Assembly (NCBI GenBank): GCA_016195405.1
Contig: JACPZP010000070.1
Span: forward strand, 62,001-126,000
Length of the DNA stretch: 64,000 nt
Origin: Planctomycetota bacterium
Lineage (GTDB): Bacteria > Planctomycetota > Planctomycetia > Gemmatales > Gemmataceae
Direction: 5' to 3'
Shown: piece after piece, positions 9,837 through 20,045 of the stretch
Position numbering within the stretch: the stretch's first letter is position 1
Layout: the number at the start of each line of letters is the position of its first letter
Made by a program: the position numbers and the translations under genes
Notes under the pieces: generated by a model
The model's input: only the letters and a program-made list of their open reading frames with translations
What the model was told of the DNA's origin: nothing
Databases searched by the model: none

Positions 9837-10601
9837 ATGGTCAAATCTGTCGGCAAAAACTACCCGATCTCCCCATTTCGCCGCGTCGTCACCGATTTGA
9901 TGCATTTCAGCAGCTACGTTCCCGGAGTGTCCGTCGAGCGCCGCATGAACCTAGCGCCGCTGATTAGTGCCCGCCGCCAAGCCGCTTCCCGCACGGGCTG
10001 GTGCGTCTTGTTCACCAAAGCGTATGCGATGATAGCCCGGGACTATCCCGAGCTGCGCCGCTCTTACATGAAGTTTCCCTGGCCTCGGCTCTATGAGCAT
10101 CCCAACACAATCGCGACGCTGAATGTGGAACGCGAGCTGCCCAACGAGAGAATCGTCCTCTATTGCCTTCTGCGCAGCCCGGAAAACCGGAGCCTCGCCG
10201 AACTCGACGCCATCGTGCGCCACCATAAGGAAGCGCCCTTAACATCGTTGCGCTCTTATGTTCGTTGCCGTCGCCTGGGTCGCGTTCCTTGGCCCTTTCG
10301 GCGCATGTTTTGGTGGGGCGCCTTGAACGTCATCGGCCGCCGCCGCTGTCACAACTTCGGCACATTCGGAATATCCTCCGTAGCCGCCCAGGGCGCAGGG
10401 CTACTGCACTTGACGCCCCTATTGACCTCCACCCTTCACTACGGCCTGTTTGACGATCAAGGACGCCTGGACGTGCGTCTATCCTTCGACCATCGCGTCA
10501 TGGATGGCGCCGTCACCGGCCGCATCCTCGTCGATCTCGAAAGCACCCTCAACCGCGAAATAACGGCCGAGCTGCGCGGTTTGAAATTGGCGGCAGCTTA
10601 A
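9837..10601 (+). CDS. 2-oxo acid dehydrogenase E2-type acyltransferase domain, stand-alone
   Basis: A 254-residue protein resembling the catalytic domain of dihydrolipoamide acyltransferases. The active-site motif DHRVMDG is present near residue 218, and an NFGTFGISS stretch fits the fold core. There is no lipoyl domain and no peripheral subunit-binding domain, so it probably works on another acyl carrier or CoA substrate. The ATG at 9837 follows GGAGAGAG; upstream in-frame starts lack a site. No E1, E3 or lipoyl genes lie nearby. Confidence 0.8.
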   Translation: MVKSVGKNYPISPFRRVVTDLMHFSSYVPGVSVERRMNLAPLISARRQAASRTGWCVLFTKAYAMIARDYPELRRSYMKFPWPRLYEHPNTIATLNVERELPNERIVLYCLLRSPENRSLAELDAIVRHHKEAPLTSLRSYVRCRRLGRVPWPFRRMFWWGALNVIGRRRCHNFGTFGISSVAAQGAGLLHLTPLLTSTLHYGLFDDQGRLDVRLSFDHRVMDGAVTGRILVDLESTLNREITAELRGLKLAAA

Positions 10602-10603
10602 GA

Positions 10604-10666
10604 GCGGTTTCAAAACGGGGTCAGGACCTCCAAAATCACAAGGTCCTGACCCCCTTTTGAAACCGC
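10604..10666. repeat. Long inverted repeat, terminator-like
   Basis: Two 26-nt arms (10604-10629 and 10641-10666) pair with one mismatch around an 11-nt loop. Inner arms contain GGGGTCAGGACCT and its complement. It starts 3 nt after the acyltransferase stop codon. It could act as a terminator or belong to a REP-like family. Confidence 0.75.
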
Positions 10667-10771
10667 ATGAAAAAAAACAGCAAACTTCCACAAAAGCCGC
10701 TCCCCCATTTTGCCGATCTTCACCTTGTCTCAAGGAAGGTCTGACTCCACCGCGCGACAAGCAAGGCACCC

Positions 10772-11884
10772 ATGAATTGCTGGTGGCTGATCGCATTCTG
10801 GATGGACGGCGTCGGCCTCGGTCAGGCGCCCAGCTTCTTCCCCAGACCTCTCGAAGTACAGCGAATCAACAGCCACATCCAGGGTCAGCTCCTCGACTTC
10901 ACCAATAACCACGGCCATGACCGCCGCATCTGGTCTCCCGCGCTGGGCAAGCGCCGCGATTTATACGTTTATCTCCCCCCGGGCTTCGACACCCGAAAGA
11001 AATATCCGCTGGCCATCTTCCTGCACGGCGCGGCCCAAGACGAGCATTTCTTTCTGCAAACTCAAGTGGAACGCTTCGACAAGGCGATCGCCGCCGGGAA
11101 GATTCCCCCGGTCATCGTCGCCGCCCCCGACGGCAGCATGACCGGCCGCGCGTCCGCGTTCAAGCCGGCGACTTTTTGGACCAACTCGCGGGTCGGCAAC
11201 TTCGAAGACTACTTGATGGAGGATGTCTGGGGCTTCTTAATGCAGAACTTCCCGATCCTTCCTGACCGCGACGCCCACGCCTTGGTCGGCGCCTCCATGG
11301 GTGGGTCGGCCGCTTTCGCGCTGGCGATCAAGCACCGCGACCGCATCAAGGTCGCGCTCGGCTTCCATCCGCTCCTCAACATCCGTTACGTCGATTGCTG
11401 CGGCCGCTATCGTTCCAAATTCGACGTTGAATGCTGGGATCTGCGTTCCGAATTCAACGGTTGGGAGCCGTTGGGCAGGCGCAAGTTCTTCATCTTGCGC
11501 TTCCGGGATTTGTTCGGCCCGCTCTTTGGCCGCGGCCAAGAGGCCGTCGCAGGCATGAGCCGAATCAACCCGCTCGAACTGATGGAATGCACCAACCTGC
11601 GAGACGGCGAACTGGACATGTTCGTCGCCTACGGCGGCAAGGACGAATTCAACATCTCCGCCCAGGTGGAAAGCTTTCTTTGGTGTGCCCGGGAGCGCGG
11701 CATCAATATCACGGTCGACTATCACCCCGACGGCAAACACGACCTGGCCACCGGCCGGCTCATGATGCCGCAAGCCATGAAATGGATCGCCCAGCGCGTG
11801 CCCGAACCACGTCTCTCGCAATGGCAGCGCGAACTGCTCGTTCCCGGAACGCTCACCAACTTCCCAAAAAAGCCGCCGCAGTAG
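10772..11884 (+). CDS. Alpha/beta-hydrolase, esterase family
   Basis: 370 residues with a serine-hydrolase fold like esterase D or enterochelin esterase. Visible motifs are LYVYLPPGFD, the oxyanion region FLHGAAQDE, and the nucleophile elbow GASMGG with Ser near residue 174. A late HPDGKHDLATG segment probably carries the catalytic His. The first ~25 residues are hydrophobic and may be a poor signal peptide, or the true start may differ. The substrate is unknown. Confidence 0.8.
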   Translation: MNCWWLIAFWMDGVGLGQAPSFFPRPLEVQRINSHIQGQLLDFTNNHGHDRRIWSPALGKRRDLYVYLPPGFDTRKKYPLAIFLHGAAQDEHFFLQTQVERFDKAIAAGKIPPVIVAAPDGSMTGRASAFKPATFWTNSRVGNFEDYLMEDVWGFLMQNFPILPDRDAHALVGASMGGSAAFALAIKHRDRIKVALGFHPLLNIRYVDCCGRYRSKFDVECWDLRSEFNGWEPLGRRKFFILRFRDLFGPLFGRGQEAVAGMSRINPLELMECTNLRDGELDMFVAYGGKDEFNISAQVESFLWCARERGINITVDYHPDGKHDLATGRLMMPQAMKWIAQRVPEPRLSQWQRELLVPGTLTNFPKKPPQ

Positions 11885-12000
11885 ACGATCGTCACAGCGG
11901 ACGTGTGACGTTACGCGCGCCAATTGACGTTGTGCGGCCATTGCCATAAATCGGCCTGCGTAACTCCTGTTATGTTCCTCCTTCTGCGTAGAGCTTTACC

Positions 12001-12909
<909 letters not shown>

Positions 12910-12929
12910 GCGCCAGTTGAGAATTTGCA

Positions 12930-13400
12930 ATGGGCGTTTCCTTCTCATTCAGGCTGGTTGCCAGGGGCTGGGCGGAATGCAGCCTAACAATCGGCGAACA
13001 GCACCTAGATTTGACGGCTTCTTACCTTTCGGACGCCCTCGGCGACTTGCTTGGTGCTGTGATTAGGATTTTGGAAGGCGACGCAGATGCTACAGCCGCT
13101 TTCGCGGAGGAGCCTGGCGCATACCGATTACGTTTCACCCGCCTGGACGACAATCGAATGCTCATTCGTGTCCTTGAATTTCCAAAAACTTTTGATAATC
13201 GACCCGATGAGAAGGGCAAGCTTCTGCTAGAAGCCGAATGCCGCAATCGCATCTTCGCTGCTGCCGTATTGGTGGCTTCGCAGAAAATGTTGCAGGAGCA
13301 CGGGGTCGAAGGGTATCTCGGTCAATGGGTCAACAATGAGTTTCCACTTGAGCGTCACTCGCGGCTCCAAGGCCTCCTGCGCGACAAACCGATCACTTGA
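12930..13400 (+). CDS. Hypothetical protein
   Basis: 156 residues, soluble, with alternating beta and helical stretches (FSFRLVARGWAECSLTIGE, then YLSDALGDLLGAVIRILEG). No family is recognised. The length, the small gaps on both sides (20 bp after the dehydrogenase gene, 9 bp before the DUF1801 gene) and the lack of a better competing frame support a real gene. No function is proposed. Confidence 0.65.
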   Translation: MGVSFSFRLVARGWAECSLTIGEQHLDLTASYLSDALGDLLGAVIRILEGDADATAAFAEEPGAYRLRFTRLDDNRMLIRVLEFPKTFDNRPDEKGKLLLEAECRNRIFAAAVLVASQKMLQEHGVEGYLGQWVNNEFPLERHSRLQGLLRDKPIT

Positions 13401-13409
13401 GTACGCGTA

Positions 13410-13871
13410 ATGAAACCCCAATCGCCCCAACGCCAGCTAGCCGTTTTCCTCGCCAAGTACGATCCCGCCATCGCCGCCCTCGCCAAAAAAGCGCGCGCCA
13501 AGATGCAAAAGCTGCTGCCAGGCGCCGTCGAGATGGTCTACGACAACTACAACGCACTCGTCATCGGGTTCGGCACGACGGACCGCTCCTCCGAAGCACT
13601 GTTTTCCATCGTGCTCTATCCACGATACGTCGGTCTTTGTTTTCTATTCGGGGCCAAGCTCCACGATCCGCACAAGTTGCTGAAAGGCGCCGGCAAGAGG
13701 GTGCGCTGGATCCGACTCGAAGACGCCGCCGTGTTGGATAAGCCGGCGGTTCAGGAATTGATCGCGGCCGCGCTTGAATCCGCTGCCACGCCGCTCGATG
13801 AAACAAGTCCCAACCGGCTCGTCATCAGGTCCATCTCGGCGAAACAGCGCCCGCGCCGGCCGGCAAGATGA
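13410..13871 (+). CDS. DUF1801 (YdhG-like) protein
   Basis: 153 residues resembling the DUF1801 fold: a helical start (FLAKYDPAIAALAKKARAKM), the AVEMVYDNYNALVIGF strand region and LYPRYVGLCFLFGAKL. The family is small and cytosolic with poorly defined function. It starts 9 bp after the preceding gene's stop, so the two are probably co-transcribed. Confidence 0.75.
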   Translation: MKPQSPQRQLAVFLAKYDPAIAALAKKARAKMQKLLPGAVEMVYDNYNALVIGFGTTDRSSEALFSIVLYPRYVGLCFLFGAKLHDPHKLLKGAGKRVRWIRLEDAAVLDKPAVQELIAAALESAATPLDETSPNRLVIRSISAKQRPRRPAR

Positions 13872-13943
13872 CATTCCGCCGGGGCGAATGGCAGGTTATC
13901 ATGTCGGTGTTCCTCATTGTCCTTCATCGTGCGGAAACGTGTC

Positions 13944-15590
13944 ATGTCCAGGTCGCCTGACGATCATGATGTAGCTTCCGATGCGAAGTTCCGCGATCTT
14001 CTGGAACAGTGCCAAGAACTCTTCCGAAGCTGTGCGCTGGACTACGCCGAGCAGAATCCCGAGTTGATCCAGGGGCCGGTCGAGCCGTTCGTCGAGCGAA
14101 TGCTCAATCTGCACCGCGGTCTGGTTCTCAAGGTTTTCGTCGAGATGGCCCAGGCCGACCAGCGCGTCAGCTCCGGCGAGCTGCGCTTGGCCGGCGAATT
14201 GCTCGCCCATGCATGGGGTCGGCGCCTTGACGAGACCCAGGTCAAGGAAACCCTACGGCACTATGCCGACACCACCAATCTTCGCTGGGACAGCCTCTTG
14301 TGGCCATTCGAGCGCCTGTCGACGTTTCGCCGCCGCTCCAGTGAACTTTTCGCACTCGTGCAACGGCTGGCACTGGTCATCGCCCAGGTCAATCGGCGCG
14401 TCGATCCGCGCGCCTTGGAGCATCTGCAATGGATCATCAAGGAAATGCAGGTCGCCATCGAGCCGGTTCCTTTGGCAGCAGCGCCGCCGCCCGTGAGTCC
14501 GCGCTCGACGAACCCCTATGCCGAGAAACGCGCGGGTGATTTTGAGCTTGGCCAACAGCACCAATTTCGAGAAGCCGCCGGCGTGCGGTTTCTACCGGGC
14601 GGCGGCCAAGAGCAGGTGGACGACGTCCTCCGCGACTTGGACGTTTTGATCGGCCTCGACTCGATCAAGCAGGAGATGCGCGAGTTGGTGCATTTCCTCA
14701 AAATGCAGGAGGAACGCACCAAGCACGATTTACCCCAGACGGCCGTCAGCCTGCACGCGGTGTTCACCGGCAACCCCGGCACCGGCAAAACGACGGTGGC
14801 GCGCCTGTTTGGCCGCATCTTGGGCGCCATGGGCATCCTCGCGCGGGGCCACCTGATCGAAACCGACCGCTCGGGCCTGGTCGCGGAATACGCCGGCCAG
14901 ACCGGGCCGAAGACCAACCTCCGCGTCAATGAAGCCCTCGACGGCGTGCTCTTCATCGACGAAGCCTACAGCCTGGTCGCCGAGCGCGGCGACGACCCTT
15001 ACGGAATGGAAGCCCTGCAAACGCTCCTCAAGCGAATGGAGGATGATCGCAAGCGGCTCGTCGTGGTGCTGGCCGGTTACCCCAGACCGATGACAGCACT
15101 TTTGGACACGAACCCTGGTCTGTCGTCACGCTTCAACCGTGTCTTCGCGTTTCCGGATTACACGGCGGTCGAGCTGGGCCGCATCTTCGAGACGATGAGT
15201 CAGCGCGACCTCTACGAGTTGCCGTCGCGCACACGGGCTAAGTTGCTGCTCGGCTTCCGGCACCTGCTCGATCGTCGAGACGAGCGCTTCGGCAACGGGC
15301 GTTTGGCACGTAACGTCTACGAACATTCAGTCCGCCGGTTGGCCGGCCGCCTTGCCAAGGTCACGCCGTTGACGCGCGAACTGTTAACCACGTTGGAGCA
15401 CGAGGACGTCGTTCTGGAAGGCGTGCCGGAATCCGTTTGGAACGGCCTGGACGGCGAGGACAGTCACTTTCAGTTGCGTTGCCCCAGCTGTGAGCACACC
15501 TCGCGGCTGCGGCAAAAATACCTGGGCTGCCAGGTGAAATGTCGCGGATGCCAGCACGCATTCTGCGCGGACTGGGCCGAGCCGGAATGA
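13944..15590 (+). CDS. AAA ATPase, CbbX/SpoVK-like, with C-terminal zinc ribbon
   Basis: 548 residues. The N-terminal ~190 residues form a helical domain with a TerB-like feel (VEMAQADQRVSSGELRLAGE). The AAA module has Walker A GNPGTGKTT (~276), Walker B VLFIDEAYS (~335) and an arginine-rich SSRFNRVF region, as in CbbX/SpoVK remodelling ATPases. The C-terminus carries CPSC and CRGC pairs, a likely zinc ribbon. The ATG at 13944 is chosen over an in-frame TTG at 13917. It probably remodels a protein partner; no RuBisCO or sporulation genes are nearby, so the partner is unknown. Confidence 0.85.
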   Translation: MSRSPDDHDVASDAKFRDLLEQCQELFRSCALDYAEQNPELIQGPVEPFVERMLNLHRGLVLKVFVEMAQADQRVSSGELRLAGELLAHAWGRRLDETQVKETLRHYADTTNLRWDSLLWPFERLSTFRRRSSELFALVQRLALVIAQVNRRVDPRALEHLQWIIKEMQVAIEPVPLAAAPPPVSPRSTNPYAEKRAGDFELGQQHQFREAAGVRFLPGGGQEQVDDVLRDLDVLIGLDSIKQEMRELVHFLKMQEERTKHDLPQTAVSLHAVFTGNPGTGKTTVARLFGRILGAMGILARGHLIETDRSGLVAEYAGQTGPKTNLRVNEALDGVLFIDEAYSLVAERGDDPYGMEALQTLLKRMEDDRKRLVVVLAGYPRPMTALLDTNPGLSSRFNRVFAFPDYTAVELGRIFETMSQRDLYELPSRTRAKLLLGFRHLLDRRDERFGNGRLARNVYEHSVRRLAGRLAKVTPLTRELLTTLEHEDVVLEGVPESVWNGLDGEDSHFQLRCPSCEHTSRLRQKYLGCQVKCRGCQHAFCADWAEPE

Positions 15591-15752
15591 CCGAAACCAC
15601 GGATAACACGGAGGGGAGAATGAAGTAACTTACTTTCGGAAAGCGTTTGTTAGATTGCATTGCGCGGCAGCGCGCGCACCTACTTCGAATTGTCCGCCAC
15701 CGTCGCTCCGAACACTCATTCTGAGAAAAGCGCCTCACCTGCCGTGCCGGAT

Positions 15753-15818
15753 TTTCCCATCGAGTTCAGGGCATACGGACAATTCCGTGGGGATACCCTC
15801 ATGCGAAACGTACCGCTC
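15753..15818. repeat. Interspersed repeat, copy 2 (GGGCATACGGACAATTCC type)
   Basis: Partner of 3268-3332. It lies in the 255-bp gap between the convergent AAA ATPase and STN-like genes; nothing else was recognised in that gap. Confidence 0.6.
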
Positions 15819-15845
15819 CCAGGGAACCATTACCGTAATTCTACC

Positions 15846-16622
15846 TCACGCCGGTTCAAGCCGCCGCGTTCGCCCGGGAATACTCCAATCCGGAAGCAGG
15901 TAGGGGTTCTGCATTCGCTCTCTGATGAACTGCCGCGCGATTGCCGGCGTGGTGATGATGACAACCTCCTCACTCACGAGAAGCTTGAGGCCGCATACCT
16001 CGCTCATCAGCATTCGGACGGTTCCAAGGCTGATCTCGTTCGTAAAGTTCATGTTCACGAGCATGCGGGCGCGGGCACCGACGCGCGGATCGAGATAAAC
16101 AGCAACACCGGTTTGGTCGTATAGGTCTTCCATGCACAGGCAGAGCGGCCGTTGCCGGAAACGCACGTCGATGGGTGAACTCAATAACGTGGGAATGGCC
16201 GTCTGTTCCTGCGTAGTAATGCGCACGACGCCAGGCACGATTCGGTAGCTGCCGATGTTGGTCGGAAGCTGAGAAAGCAGGACGCCAAAAAGCCGCCCCG
16301 CTGGAAGCGAACGTGGAAACTGCGGCAGTTTGACTTCGGTTTCGTAAACGTCCGGCGCGTCGGGATTCTCTTCCTTGAAGGCCGCGTTGTCCAAGTGGAT
16401 CGGAAGCTCGACACCTTTTTGACGAAACGCTTGCTGGAGGATTGCGATGGCGTCTTTGAGCGGTCGCCGCTGCTGAAACTCGAATGTAGAAATCGATTGA
16501 CTGAGCAGAAACGAAAGTTCGCGCACGGTAAGATCGCGGCTCGCACTCCCTATTGCATCCTGACTCTGTGCGCAAGCCGGAAAGAGGATGAGGACGCACA
16601 ATGCGGAGCATTTCATGGTCAT
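15846..16622 (-). CDS. Secreted protein with STN-like (secretin N-domain type) repeats
   Basis: 258 residues with an N-terminal signal (MTMKCSALCVLILFPACAQS). Two segments look like secretin/TonB short N-domains: LKDAIAILQQAFRQKGVELP..., and EDLYDQTGVAVYLDPRV followed by ISLGTVRMLMSEVCGLKLLV. There is no secretin pore domain, so it is probably a periplasmic binding or scaffold protein. No secretion genes are adjacent. The family assignment is tentative. Confidence 0.65.
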   Translation of the reverse strand: MTMKCSALCVLILFPACAQSQDAIGSASRDLTVRELSFLLSQSISTFEFQQRRPLKDAIAILQQAFRQKGVELPIHLDNAAFKEENPDAPDVYETEVKLPQFPRSLPAGRLFGVLLSQLPTNIGSYRIVPGVVRITTQEQTAIPTLLSSPIDVRFRQRPLCLCMEDLYDQTGVAVYLDPRVGARARMLVNMNFTNEISLGTVRMLMSEVCGLKLLVSEEVVIITTPAIARQFIRERMQNPYLLPDWSIPGRTRRLEPA

Positions 16623-16781
16623 GCCTCCAGGACGATTAGACTTCGATCCGCGAGGGTAACGACCGTCGCGAACGGCCTTGCGCTGAATTTCTGAATTTCA
16701 CTTTTCCCTTTGAGATGACCGCGGATAACGGTATTATTGATGGGCACTCCTGAAGAAGTCCAACCCGCCGGAAGGACCGCA

Positions 16782-18230
16782 ATGCTTCCCATTTTCGGAG
16801 CTAAGGCTCGCTTGTGTGATCAAGTCACGCGGCGTGAGATGCTGCGCGTCGGCGGGCTCGGTGCGCTCGGATTATCGCTACCGTGTCTGCTAACTGGCCG
16901 GCACGCGCGCGCTGCGGCGGATCAACCGGATCAGCCGGGGACTTCGTTCGGCAAGGCGAAATCGTGCATCGTGCTATTCTTGATGGGCGGACCGCCGCAG
17001 CACTCGACCTGGGATCCCAAGCCCAACGCTCCGGCCAACATTCGCGGCGATTTCGCTCCCATCGCCACCGCGGTTCCCGGAATCCATATCGGCGAATTGA
17101 TGCCGCGCTTGGCGCGGATGACCGACAAGCTCGCGATCCTGCGGGCGATGTCCACCGGCGACAACGCCCATTCCTCGAGCGGCTATTACATGATGACCGG
17201 CCGGCCCCACCAGCCGATGCAGGTCGAAAACGCCAACCCCGGTCCGCCGAACGATTGGCCCACGCTCGGCGCTTTGATTCAGGCTCTTCGTCCCCCCTCG
17301 CCCCATCGGGGGAGAGGGGTTGGGGGTGAGGTGGCTGCTCTTCCCGCCGCCATCCGCCTTCCCAACCGCATTTTCAACACCGACGGCTCCGTCTGGCCCG
17401 GCCAAGATTCTGGCTTCCTCGGTCGAGCCGCCAATCCCTGGCTCTTCACCTGCGAGCCGCACGCGGTTCCGTTCCGCATTCCGGAGTTCTCACTCGACGC
17501 CCAGTTGCCGGCGCCGCGGCTGCACGAACGGCACACTCTGCTGCAGCGCGTTGAACGATCGCTTAGCGATGCTGACCGAAGCGGGGCGCTAACGACCTTC
17601 TCGCGCCAGCAGCAGCAAGCATTCGACATACTCGTGTCCGCCCAAGCAGGCGGCGCCGTGCAGCTCGAGCGTGAACCGGCAACCACGCGCGAACGCTATG
17701 GCCGCAGCCCGTTCGGACAAAGCATCCTCCTGGCGCGACGCTTGATCGAAGCCGGCGTGTCGCTCGTGCAAGTGAACTGGTATCGCGGACCCGATGAACC
17801 GCCGGATAATCCGTGCTGGGATTCGCACACCGACGAGAGCGACCGCTTGCGGCGCGTGCTGCTGCCGCCAACGGACCAAGCCTTCGCGGCTCTGCTCGAA
17901 GACCTAAACCAGCGCGGCATGCTCGACGAAACGCTGGTGGTCTGCATGGCGGAGTTTGGCCGCACGCCGCGCTTGAACGGCCGTGGCGGCCGCGATCATT
18001 GGGGCCCGGTGTTCTCGGTGGCGCTGGCTGGCGGCGGCGTTCGCGGCGGCATCGTCCACGGGGCCTCCGACGCTCAGGGCGCTCAGCCTTCGGACGGCCG
18101 GGTGCAGCCGCAAGATCTGACTGCAACCATTCTTCACTGCCTCGGCATCCATCCGGAGAGCGAAATCCTCGACCGGCTAGGGCGGCCGATTGCCGCGTGT
18201 CGGGGCGAGGTGATTCGGCAGATTCTGTAA
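16782..18230 (+). CDS. DUF1501 protein (Tat-exported, sulfatase-like fold)
   Basis: 482 residues. The Tat-type start (TRREMLRVGGLGALGLSLP) is followed by the family blocks CIVLFLMGGPPQHSTWDPKP, MLPRL-type ELMPRLARMTDKLAILRAM, HSSSGYYMMTGR, CWDSHTDE and AEFGRTPRLNGRGGRDHW. DUF1501 proteins are abundant planctomycete exported proteins of unknown reaction, usually next to a DUF1549/DUF1553 gene, which is not the case here. The ATG at 16782 follows GGAAGGA. Residues near 171-187 are encoded by an inserted GC-rich hairpin repeat (17291-17332) that keeps the frame. Confidence 0.9.
   Translation: MLPIFGAKARLCDQVTRREMLRVGGLGALGLSLPCLLTGRHARAAADQPDQPGTSFGKAKSCIVLFLMGGPPQHSTWDPKPNAPANIRGDFAPIATAVPGIHIGELMPRLARMTDKLAILRAMSTGDNAHSSSGYYMMTGRPHQPMQVENANPGPPNDWPTLGALIQALRPPSPHRGRGVGGEVAALPAAIRLPNRIFNTDGSVWPGQDSGFLGRAANPWLFTCEPHAVPFRIPEFSLDAQLPAPRLHERHTLLQRVERSLSDADRSGALTTFSRQQQQAFDILVSAQAGGAVQLEREPATTRERYGRSPFGQSILLARRLIEAGVSLVQVNWYRGPDEPPDNPCWDSHTDESDRLRRVLLPPTDQAFAALLEDLNQRGMLDETLVVCMAEFGRTPRLNGRGGRDHWGPVFSVALAGGGVRGGIVHGASDAQGAQPSDGRVQPQDLTATILHCLGIHPESEILDRLGRPIAACRGEVIRQIL
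17291..17332. repeat. GC-rich hairpin repeat inside DUF1501 coding sequence
   Basis: CCCCTCGCCCC and GGGGGAGAGGGG form a hairpin with a 3-nt loop, followed by TTGGGGGTGAGG. This is a common intergenic repeat pattern in bacteria. Here it is in frame and encodes SPHRGRGVGGE. Confidence 0.65.
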
Positions 18231-18242
18231 GGCACTCGCGTC

Positions 18243-18491
18243 CTAATTGTGGCCGAGCACGTCGTCTATCATCTTTCGCGCTTCAGATTCCGAACTCGCT
18301 ACGCCGACCATTTCAAAGACACCCAGCTCTAGTTTCTTCAGGACGATCCATTCCGACCAGGTTCCGACGATTGTAGGTGGACTGAAGCGCCTCGAACCGT
18401 CTGGGCGCGCGATCCGTTCGGTCCCCGACCTGAGTTGGGATCGTTCCCGGATCAGATAGCCGCGGTGATCGATCATGATGAAGCATCGCAA
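18243..18491 (-). CDS. Small hypothetical protein
   Basis: 82 residues, basic N-terminus, ending ESEARKMIDDVLGHN. No family is recognised. It lies 18 bp downstream of comM on the same strand and could be co-transcribed. A second possible start is Met6. Coding status is plausible from its position but not certain. Confidence 0.5.
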   Translation of the reverse strand: MRCFIMIDHRGYLIRERSQLRSGTERIARPDGSRRFSPPTIVGTWSEWIVLKKLELGVFEMVGVASSESEARKMIDDVLGHN

Positions 18492-18509
18492 GTAAAGAAT
18501 AACTTGAAG

Positions 18510-20045
18510 TTACCTCTGCCACAACTTGCGATCCAAGCTCCGATATCCGATCGCTTCCGTCACATGCCCCGGTTGAATGTTCTCGACTCCCTCCAGGTCT
18601 GCGATGGTCCGCGCCATACGCAGGATGCGGTCGTGGGCGCGGGCGGATAGCCCCAGGGCTTCCATCGCGTTTTGAAGCAAACCCTTGCCTTCCTGGTCGA
18701 GCGGGCAGAACTTGCGAAGTTGCCGGCTCGTCATGCGGCCATTGAGGCGCGACGGCGACTTGGCGAAGCGCTCCTTCTGAATCATCCGCGCTTTGCTCAC
18801 TTGCTCGCGCATCGTGGCGCTCGAAGTTCCCTCGGCTTGGCCCGACAACTCTTGGAACGGCACCGAGGGCACTTCGATGTGCATGTCGATGCGATCCAAG
18901 AGCGGACCGCTTATTCGGCCCATGTAGCGTTCGATCTGCATCGGATTGCACTTGCAAACGTGCTTGCTGTCGCCCAAGTAGCCGCACTGGCAGGGATTCA
19001 TCGCCGCCACCATCATGAAGCTGGCGGGAAAGGTCGTCGAGTTGAGCGCCCGTGAGATCGTCACCGAGCCTTGTTCGAGCGGCTGGCGCAATACTTCCAG
19101 ACTGCGGCGATTGAACTCCGGCAACTCATCGAGGAAAAGGACGCCGTGATGGGCAAGGCTGATTTCACCGGGCGCGGGCGTGCTGCCGCCGCCGACCATG
19201 CCGGCGTCCGAAATGGTGTGATGCGGCGAGCGAAATGGCCGCGTCGCCAGGAGCGGCTGATCGGGTTTGAGCCGGCCCAGGGCGCTGTAGATGCGCGTCG
19301 TTTCCAAGCTTTCACCCAAAGTGAGCGGCGGCAGTATCGTCGGCAAGCGCTGGGCGAGCATGGTCTTGCCGGTGCCGGGGCTCCCGATCATTAGAACGTT
19401 ATGTCCCCCGGCGGCGGCGACCACAAGAGCCCGCTTGGCGAACTCTTGGCCGCGCACGTCGCCGAAGTCGATCTCGTATGTTCCCAGGCGCGCAAAGAGT
19501 TCCTCGAGATTGGAAGCTGTCGGTTCCGCTAGAAGTTGGCCGGACAAAATTCCAACTGCTTGGACAAGCGAGCCGACGCCGTAGACTTCGATCGAGTCGA
19601 CGACGGCGGCTTCGCGGGCATTCTCGGCTGAGACGAGCAGTTTTCTGAATCCGGCCGCTGCCGCCGCCATCGAGATCGCCAGCGCCCCTTTGATCGGCCT
19701 CAAATTGCCGTCGAGGGCCAATTCGCCGGCAGTCGCATAATCCTTCAGTTGTTCGGGAAGCAGTTGGCCCGTGGCGACGAGCAGACCCAGAGCGATGGGG
19801 AGATCGAACGCACCCGCGGCCTTGGGAAGATCGGCGGGAGCCAAGTTGATCACCGTCCGACCCGGATGCCGGTCGTAGCCGAGGTTCGCCAAGGCGCGCT
19901 CGATGCGATGCTGGCTCTCGCGCACCGACGCCTCGGGCAAACCCACCAGAATCGTTTTGGGCAGCCCGGCGGAAGCATCCACCTCGACGTGCACCGGCAC
20001 GCCTTCGATGCCAACCAGGGCAAAGGTGTGGAGCTTGGCAAGCAT
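18510..20045 (-). CDS. comM: YifB/ComM-family Mg chelatase-like AAA ATPase
   Basis: 511 residues, normal for the family. The N-terminal ChlI-type domain (MLAKLHTFALVGIEGVPVHV, GLPEASVRES, INLAPADLPKAAGAFDLPIA) leads into a AAA module with Walker A GSPGTGKTM, Walker B LFLDELPEF and the zinc-like CQCGYLGDSKHVCKC loop. The C-terminus has RAHDRILRMARTIADLEG. ComM promotes branch migration during natural transformation in studied bacteria. The start codon abuts a long repeat element that also precedes the next kinase gene. Confidence 0.95.
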   Translation of the reverse strand: MLAKLHTFALVGIEGVPVHVEVDASAGLPKTILVGLPEASVRESQHRIERALANLGYDRHPGRTVINLAPADLPKAAGAFDLPIALGLLVATGQLLPEQLKDYATAGELALDGNLRPIKGALAISMAAAAAGFRKLLVSAENAREAAVVDSIEVYGVGSLVQAVGILSGQLLAEPTASNLEELFARLGTYEIDFGDVRGQEFAKRALVVAAAGGHNVLMIGSPGTGKTMLAQRLPTILPPLTLGESLETTRIYSALGRLKPDQPLLATRPFRSPHHTISDAGMVGGGSTPAPGEISLAHHGVLFLDELPEFNRRSLEVLRQPLEQGSVTISRALNSTTFPASFMMVAAMNPCQCGYLGDSKHVCKCNPMQIERYMGRISGPLLDRIDMHIEVPSVPFQELSGQAEGTSSATMREQVSKARMIQKERFAKSPSRLNGRMTSRQLRKFCPLDQEGKGLLQNAMEALGLSARAHDRILRMARTIADLEGVENIQPGHVTEAIGYRSLDRKLWQR

